Positions 57,617-64,000 of a stretch of 64,000 nucleotides of DNA are shown one piece after another; position 1 is the first letter of the stretch, and the number at the start of each line of letters is the position of its first letter. The stretch spans positions 69,663,718 through 69,727,717 of the forward strand of contig OZ020267.1 in assembly GCA_963971225.1 (NCBI GenBank), read 5' to 3'. Origin of the DNA: Melieria omissa (lineage: Eukaryota > Arthropoda > Insecta > Diptera > Ulidiidae). The position numbers and the translations under genes are program-made. Under the pieces are notes generated by a model. The model was not told where the DNA came from, made no database searches, and worked only from the letters and a program-made list of their open reading frames with translations.

Positions 57617-58261
57617 ATTCAGAAGTGGGATGCCGGGGAATTGTTACGCGAATTCTTCGGTAAAGAACTAAACGAATAGCCTGCCCCGCAATGTGAAAAA
57701 AAAAACGATTAAAACGCGATATATAGTGTGATCTTGTAATTCACGACGGACGCAGCAGCCTCCAGCGGCACCACCGTCGCTACTACAGCAGGTGCAGGAG
57801 AGTGTGAAAAGTGAATTCGTGGAAGTGCGAAAGGAATTGTGGAGGTTTGCATACACACGAGCAGTTGTATGTGAAACTTCAATTCGGTTCCGATGATTAA
57901 ACTACGTACGATATAAACGTGAACGATTCGCGTACACGTTGTGTGAGACTCCCATGGGCATACGATTTCCCTTGTAAGTGAGTGAGACTCCCGTAGACAT
58001 ACGCATTGTCCTTGGAATCGGCAAAGCCTACTTGAATCGCCGTTAAGATTTACAGTTAGGCAACGCTGTCGAACATTTTCGAGTCAGTTGCTGTACTTTT
58101 CAAATTGTCGCGTTGTCGCTGTAGCATAGCGGTTGCGTGTCGTGTGTCGTTATGTGCGTATACGCGTAAGCGTGAAACGAAAATTTGAAAGTAACAACGT
58201 ACGTTACTCGTTAGTTCGGAATTCAAACGAGCGAAAAGTGAAAGTAAAACAAACGTTAAAA

Positions 58262-58605
58262 ATGTCGTTACGGAACAGAAAAATCAGCGAATTGCGTGAA
58301 CAATGCAAACGGGCCGGGTTGCCGACGTCGGGCAGCAAGAATCTGTTAATTGAACGGTTATATGAACAAAGAAACGATGAAACAATGAATTCCACGATGG
58401 ACGAATCAACAGTGACTCAACGTATCTCCATGTTGGAGAAGACAATTTTAGAACTACGCGCGCAGCTGAACCAAAATTCGCAACCACATTTCGAACCTTT
58501 ATTAACATCGTCGCCAGTACCGACGGTGTATACTACGGCAGCGATGCAAGCGCCCGTCGCCGCAACGGTTACCGGTGCAACCGACATTTGCGACTCAATA
58601 CAGTG
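58262..58605 (+). pseudogene. gag 5' part with SAP domain
   Basis: The start at ATG 58262 (MSLRNRKISELREQCKRAGL) is preferred over upstream frame-open codons because the SAP motif begins there. Residues ~3-37 form a SAP-type helix-extension-helix (ISELREQCKRAGLPTSGSKN, LLIERL), a DNA/chromatin-binding fold. A coiled-coil segment (MLEKTILELRAQLNQNS) and a Pro/Thr-rich stretch follow. Interrupted at 58605 by the Transib. Removing the Transib and one TSD would not restore frame with the downstream part, so gag also carries a 1-base indel. Confidence 0.75.
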
Positions 58606-58634
58606 CACAGTGATTCGTTCCATAGACAAAATTC
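58606..58634 (+). other. Transib left terminal repeat with RSS-like layout
   Basis: Heptamer CACAGTG (58606-58612), 13-base spacer, then ACAAAATTC (58626-58634). A second A-rich nonamer-like stretch lies at a 23-base distance (58636-58644). Confidence 0.85.
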
Positions 58635-59574
58635 AAAAAATTTATGGTCTCAGAATTTAACGATTTTGATGTCATTCGAAAGGTAAAACTCCAACTAAGA
58701 AAACCCCAAAAAATCTGTGCAAAAAATTAATTAGCGTGGCTGCAAAAGCTGCTCAAAGTTGAAACTTTTTTCACGAAAAAATGCAAACACATATTTTCTG
58801 TTTTTTTGTGTATTGAGTAAAAAAAATCGTAAAAATACATGTTTAACAAGAACTTTCTGAAACTTTCAACATAGATTAAAAATTGGTGTGGGCATTTTCG
58901 CTTTTAATGTTTTCTCAAAATTTGCCAAGCTAAGGCTTTTACTTCACTTTTAATTTAAAATATTTTTTAAAATTAAAAATCTGAAAATTGGCAAAATTTA
59001 GAGGAAAATATCTAAAAAGTATGTGAAAGTATGTTCCTGGATTTTGGCTTATTTTAAGAAGCACTCTTTCTTTGTCGGAAAATGTATTCACATCCTCCGA
59101 TATCTTCCGATCTCAGAAAATAATTCAATTTGAAAAGTGGTCTAAACACCTATTTTTCGACAAAAAATGTATTTAAATTCAGTAGCCTAAAAGTATGCAA
59201 AAAAATCATTCTTCACATATTTTCCCTTTTAACCCATTCAAATATTTTGTCATCGATATGAATTGTGAAGGAACTACTTAATTATACGTTTACTTTTACT
59301 TCCTTGAAGACAAATAGAATGTACCTAAAAATATATATATATATGAGTGAAATGTGATTAGCGACTCATCTCATAGTTTTTAAAGTGTTCAGTGTAAATT
59401 TTTTAGGTATGAAACTGAAAATGAAAAACAAAATTTCGGTTAGGGTTTTAGGAGGTTAAAAAATATAACACCCTAAAAGTAGGTAACGGAAAAAGTCGTG
59501 AATTTTGAACAATTTGTTTGTTTGGCAATGTCAGAATTCATTCGCAAAAGAGCAGTTTGGTGAAATCGTTTGAA
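58635..59574 (+). promoter_or_regulatory. Transib 5' untranslated/promoter region
   Basis: Non-coding AT-rich region between the left end and the predicted ATG. No clear TATA or initiator assigned; a short AT run (TATATATATATG) lies near 59334. Confidence 0.45.
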
Positions 59575-62284
59575 ATGGCTGAAATAATTACAAATCGCGA
59601 ATTAGCTTTTTGCTGGATATCGGCAGCTCCTTCGGAGAAATATTGCGCAGTGTTAAACTTTTTAAAGACTAAACTTAATGTTAATAGTTTTGGTGCATTT
59701 AAATTTATTACAAAAGCGAAACTATTTAATGTAGAAATGAAGAACAAATGGAAAAAGTGCAGCTACAAAAAAGACATTTTAGAAAAAAGATATTCAAATT
59801 GGCTAACGTGGAATGTGTATTTTGAAGATGATTCGCAAAACGTAAGTTGTATCGTTAATGTTTTTGAATAAGATAAAGTTGTTGTAATTTGTTGACAAAA
59901 AACATAACAACTGAGGTCAAGAAACAGGTGATTTCTTAACAATCAACAGAAAACATACTAATTATGGGAATACCCTCTTTCATTTTGATTCCTTCTTGTG
60001 TTTTTTGTTGCTTTTTGCTTGGTATTGCTTTCAAAATATTGTTCACTATTTAGAGGTTTGCAATTTTCATTTGGCGAAGTTTTATTTCATTTTTTTTAGA
60101 AATTCTAGATTTTCCTACATTGTACTTCACTGCTAGTTGGCGAAGTGACTTTCCTCGACTTAATTTGTTTAGAATTTTTCCATCGTTAAGATTGTACGTG
60201 CTTTCTTAACTATAAGTGCCATTATTAATATTTGATTTAGTTTACACAGTTAGATTAAAATTTAATAATTAGAAAAAAGCAGATAAAATTAGTGTCCGGA
60301 TTTTTGAGGTAAATAAAATGTGTGGTGTCCGGATTACAGAGTCAACAATAGAAAGCAATAGGGTGTCCGGATTACCGCGTTGGCCGTATTAGCGAGTATC
60401 CGCATTATCGAGATTGTACTGTATATAAAAAATTTATCCACATCTACTGTTAGACAAATTAAACAAATCATATGCATTGTTATAAAAAGTTGTATTAGCA
60501 CTAAAGTCTATCTGAGTGGTAATATTTACAAACATTATAGCAACAGAGTACTAGCACGAAAGCTGGAAGACGTAAAACAGAGTTTCAAGGATCGTCGAAG
60601 AAAACAAAGTTGCGAAGAGTAGCCACGCTACTGGAACACGAAGGAGATGAGCTCAGTTTTACAGCTGAAAAGAAGAAATGCGACCGTAGAAATCATGACT
60701 GCTTATCACCCGCCGATGCCTTGTCACTCTGTTTGGACTTAGATCTTTCGGATGAAAAATACACTGTTTTGCGAAATGCTGTGAATAAAGTTCACGAAAA
60801 CTGTTTTCCGACATTATATGCATTGCGAAATTTAAGGAAGTCATTAGTCCCAGAAGTGTCAGCTACAGAATGCTCAGCACAAGTAGAATTACAAGAACTA
60901 CTGAGAACAACGGCAAGCAGTGTGCTAAAGCTTTCCGACAAAGAAAATCTGCCTCAAAAAACCACCCTCATATGCAAATGGGGTATGGATGGCAGCTCTG
61001 GCCATAGCCAGTATAAACAGAAATTCTCCTCCGAAGAGCAGTCGGATGAGTTTATGTTTCTTGTGGCAATGGTTCCGATGAAGTTAGTTTCCACTTATAT
61101 ACACATTATAACATTTCTATTTAGTTATATTTCCGTTATTCATTTGTCAAAGGCTTGTTGATTCAGCAACAAAAATGGATGTGTGGACAAACAAAAGACC
61201 TTGCTCAACATTGTTTTGTAGGCCAGTAAAAATCATAATGGCAAAAGAAAATAAAAGTGTTATTACTCACGAAAACGACATAATGAAAAGCAATATAGCA
61301 AAGTTGCAGCCTGATATATTTGAGGATCATGGGAATGCAGTGGAGGTCTCCTACGTGATGCACTGCACCATGATTGACGGCTCAGTTGCTAATGCTTTGA
61401 CGGACACGAGAGCATGCAGTAAGTGTTTCATTTGCAAGGCCAACCCAACAGAAATGAATCGCGTTGATTTGGTCAAAACTCCAAATGTTAACAATTACGA
61501 GTATGGGTTATCTACTCTTCACTGTTGGATTCGTTTTTTTGAGTGCTGCCTTCACATTTCATATCGACTGCAATTCAAATGCTGGCAAGTTCGTGCCGAA
61601 AATAAAGCCATATATTTGGAAAACAAGAAGCGAATTCAAAACGAATTCAGAGTCAAAATGGGTTTATTGGTAGATCACGTCAAGCCAAGCGGCGGCAACA
61701 TGAGCGACGGAAATACCGCTCGCAAATTCTTCGCAAATATTGAGGTTGCAGCTGAAATAACTGGCCTCAATAAAAACTTACTCTTTAATTTTTCAATAAT
61801 ATTGAGAGTCCTGTCGTGCTGCAGAAACATTATTACGGACCGCTTTTCGGAGTTGCTGGACAAGACCAGAAATGACTACATACAACACTACAGCTGGTAC
61901 AATATGCCAAGTTCTGTGCATAAAGTATTGGTACACGGATGCGACGTAATAAAATACTTTAATATTCCTATAGGTAATACATATAGATGTCAAATGACTT
62001 ATTCCCTTCATTGTAAATATTTAATTTTTCAAGGAAGCTTATCTGAAGAAGCATTAGAAGCTCGTCACAAAGACATACGCAACACGCGCTTACATCATAC
62101 ACGAAAAACATCTCGAGTGGCCACAAATACGGACCTACTTAACCATTTGCTAACTTCTTCGGATCCCCTGTTATCATCCAGAAGAAAAATCCAAACAAAA
62201 ACCGGGTCGCCAATGGATTCAACCGTGAATTATTACATTCATGATGGCGATAAGGATAATAATTGCAATCACTTTGCTGGATAG
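59575..62284 (+). CDS. Transib transposase, RAG1-like, three exons (644 aa)
   Basis: DDE cut-and-paste transposase of the superfamily from which the RAG1 recombinase core derives. Exons by splice signals and phase: 59575-59841 (donor GTAAGT), 60547-61082 (acceptor CAACAG, donor GTTAGT), 61153-62284 (acceptor CAAAG). Joined they give 645 codons with stop and no interruption. Residues ~1-89 are a lysine-rich N terminus (NKWKKCSYKK; YSNWLTWNVYF); ~96-125 basic (AGRRKTEFQGSSKKTKLRR). The catalytic core has KWGMDGSSGHSQYKQ (Asp237), MIDGSVANALTD (Asp343) with the Cys cluster ACSKCFICKA (~355-362), and SEEALEARHKD at 565-575 (catalytic Glu). The length fits known Transib proteins (~650). Exon 1 is predicted from splice logic and is less certain than exons 2 and 3. 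Confidence 0.9.
60055..60420 (-). pseudogene. pogo/Tigger-like remnant in Transib intron 1
   Basis: The minus-strand translation of 60060-60210 gives KILNKLSRGKSLRQLAVKYN then VGKSRISKK, the CENP-B/pogo-type HTH. The right part (GTCCGGATTA repeated at 60295-60375, GATAATGCGGATACTCGC on the minus strand) and the edge CAGTACAATCTCGATAATG (complement near 60400-60420) look like a pogo/Tigger end. The left end is missing. It lies between the exon 1 donor and exon 2 acceptor. Confidence 0.65.
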
Positions 62285-63045
62285 AGTGCCAACCGGCCCT
62301 ACTCCACACCTGACGGTAACGGACTAGACTGACAAAAAACTAACGATTGAACTATAATGCTCTAGACGGTCTCCCGACGAAATACTTAGCGGAAGTTTAT
62401 GGAACAACTATCCGTCGGACAAGAGGAGATGTTTAGCGGGTTGAAGTCTCGCACTGACTTGGGCTTTCGATGCTTTTACTCCTCATAAAAAACAAAAAAA
62501 AAAAAACAAAATCTAAACCAGTTTTAAGTTATCTACACACACTCTTGTAATCGGCAAATATTTATACTTTCATTATTTTACTCATAGCGTTTACTATAAA
62601 ATATGTATTGTAAGCCAAAACAGCTTCAATCATAGGTGTACGTTTATTTCTCTTTGTAACCAAAATAAATTATGAAACATGAAAAACAAAAATAAATTTT
62701 ATTCATCCCTAAAAGTATGCAATCAGCATGAAAAATTGAGAAAACTGCAAAAATGCAAAACAACATCTATTATAATCGTTTTTATTGCAATACCAGAGGG
62801 TCCTAAGACAATTTCTGTTACTCTTTGGAATAATCAATGATGACGTTATCGATTAAATGTAAAATCTGAAAAATCTAGCCAACACACTTGGTACTACAGC
62901 TCTCCAAAAACGACGAAATTTGAAAATTCAAGACCCTGGCATTGCTAAACTACAAAAGTTTAAGAAAAAAAAAAATGGAGATTTCAGTTCAGCTGACCAT
63001 GATTAACTAGTATACCAAATTTTATGAAGAACAGACCACTCCTTC
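62285..63045 (+). other. Transib 3' untranslated region
   Basis: Non-coding; an A-rich tract near 62488-62512 and several AATAAA signals (62664, 62691). No second gene. Confidence 0.6.
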
Positions 63046-63084
63046 TAATTTTGTCCCGCGGTTGTATGGAGTCGAATCACTGTG
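63046..63084 (-). other. Transib right terminal repeat with RSS-like layout
   Basis: Read inward from the end: CACAGTG, 23-base spacer (63055-63077), then ACAAAATTA (63046-63054). The shared CTCCAT/TTCCAT word aligns the two ends, so the spacer difference is a 10-base insertion or deletion inside the spacer. Confidence 0.85.
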
Positions 63085-63088
63085 CAGT

Positions 63089-64000
63089 GTACCAAATACA
63101 AGACCGAGTCAATATACGCAATTTCCACACACCAATACGCAAGCGCAACCAGTTGCGCTTCAGTTTCAAAATTATATGAGTGCTCCGATTCCGGGTGCCA
63201 ACATGTTTGTGCCGAACGTCAATAATCACGCGAGTGCTCCGTATGTTGTTAATTCAATGCCGACCGTTTTTCCGAATAATCCGTCATCGTGCAATAGCAA
63301 TATTCGCGATATAATCGAGCTATTACCAGCATTTGATCCATCGTCGGATAAATCGCTGAACCCGCGGCAATTCATCAAACGGGTAGAATTGCTGAAAAAT
63401 GCATACGGTTGGAACGAGGGCGCCATTATGTTCGCTATACAACAAAAAATGAGTGGCTCAGCCAAACTGTGGATTGATTCGCAAGATACGGTGTTTTTAA
63501 CGTGGCAGCAATTTGTGAATCAGTTCTTAGCCGACTTTCCGTGTTTTGAGAACGAAGCCGACATACATTTAAAGTTAGCGCGGTCTAAACGACAACCAAA
63601 CGAATCGCCGGTTGAGTATGTGTATCGAATGCAAGCGTTGGGTGCGAAGGGTGGACTACCCGAATCGAGTATTATACGCCATATTGTGAACGGTATAAAC
63701 GATTTCGATTTAAAACGGAAAATATCAAACGAATACGACCGATGCCAGGATTTACTGCGCGATATCCTGAGTTATAGTGCGTACAACGATATTAGACCTG
63801 TACTAAATAAACCGAAAGCGCCAATTCAAAACCACGTAACGTCAAACGAAACCCCAGCAAACGGTGAAACCCGCGCACAACGAAAACCGGTGCCACGAGA
63901 AAATCTGAAATGTTTTAATTGCTCTAAGCCTGGACATTTTTCGGTTAACTGTCCAGAGCCGCAGAAGAAACCGCGATGCAACAAGTGTCAGCGTACGACA
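63089..64000 (+). pseudogene. gag 3' part: capsid-like domain and zinc knuckles, open at window end
   Basis: About 300 codons open to the edge. A Pro/Gln/Asn-rich linker leads to a Retrotrans_gag-type core (PRQFIKRVELLKNAYGWNEG, WQQFVNQFLADFPCFE, ESPVEYVYRMQALGAKGGLP). A CCHC knuckle follows (CFNCSKPGHFSVNC) and a second begins (CNKCQ). Gag would form the particle and bind element RNA. Because it lacks its own start downstream of the Transib, this copy is disabled. Confidence 0.85.

Larger units (their letters stand above)
58606..63084 (+). mobile_element. complete Transib transposon (4479 bp)
   Basis: Both ends start with the heptamer CACAGTG (58606-58612; complement CACTGTG at 63078-63084), extended to 12 identical bases (CACAGTGATTCG). 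A 5-bp duplication CAGTG lies at 58601-58605 and 63085-63089; 5-bp TSDs and CACWRTG ends define Transib. It encloses an uninterrupted transposase gene and sits inside a gypsy-type gag, itself proof of insertion. Confidence 0.95.
57386..64000 (+). mobile_element. Ty3/gypsy-type LTR retrotransposon, interrupted by Transib and cut by the window edge
   Basis: 5' LTR, ~650-bp leader, SAP-domain gag start, Transib insertion, then the rest of gag with zinc knuckles running off the end. pol, if present, lies beyond 64000. Confidence 0.85.

Overview
The window reads as euchromatic but repeat-loaded DNA of a higher fly (Brachycera). A tephritid fruit fly is my best guess, from the SINE bodies, the variety of mariner lineages, the AT-rich intergenic style with CAA/CAG/CA runs, and the spacing of genes. 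No bacterial features are present. Only one stretch looks like an ordinary host gene: a last coding exon at 43399-44149. Almost everything else that codes belongs to transposable elements, many nested, and their order can be read from target-site duplications (TSDs).

Layout. 1-2240 is non-coding host-like DNA. 2304-9838, 18213-24878 and 27079-32958 are pieces of a duplicated, rearranged cluster (copies A, B, C). It contains a non-coding block with internal tandem repeats and a TTAA MITE, a copia-type LTR retrotransposon, and exons of a P-element-like (THAP) transposase. Copy C keeps the whole copia element (27079-30766, 5-bp TSD). Copy A keeps its 5' part at the same insertion site. Copy B keeps a fragment. 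Between 9839 and 18212 an 8.4-kb DNA transposon with 13-bp inverted ends and a 3-bp TSD has landed in copy A; copy C preserves the empty site at 32181-32183. That transposon encodes a CACTA-type (tnp2/DUF4218-like) transposase and a DUF4806-like second protein. It has itself been hit by a hAT element (10050-13038, 8-bp TSD), which carries two mariners (one intact), and by a third mariner that splits the transposase gene.

33618-35238 is a hAT element (8-bp TSD) with a TTAA element inside it. 35239-43398 is mostly host-like non-coding sequence with a Tc1/mariner remnant and a SINE. 43399-44149 is the host exon. 44150-57385 holds degenerate mariners, LINE remnants, several minisatellites and direct duplications.

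The most interesting region is 57386-64000. A Ty3/gypsy-type retrotransposon (LTR, SAP-domain gag, zinc knuckle) is interrupted inside gag by a complete Transib transposon (58606-63084). The Transib has CACAGTG ends, a 5-bp TSD and a conceptual three-exon, uninterrupted 644-residue RAG1-like transposase. Its ends look like V(D)J recombination signals with unequal spacers of 13 and 23 bp. A pogo-like remnant lies in its first intron. The retrotransposon continues past the window edge.
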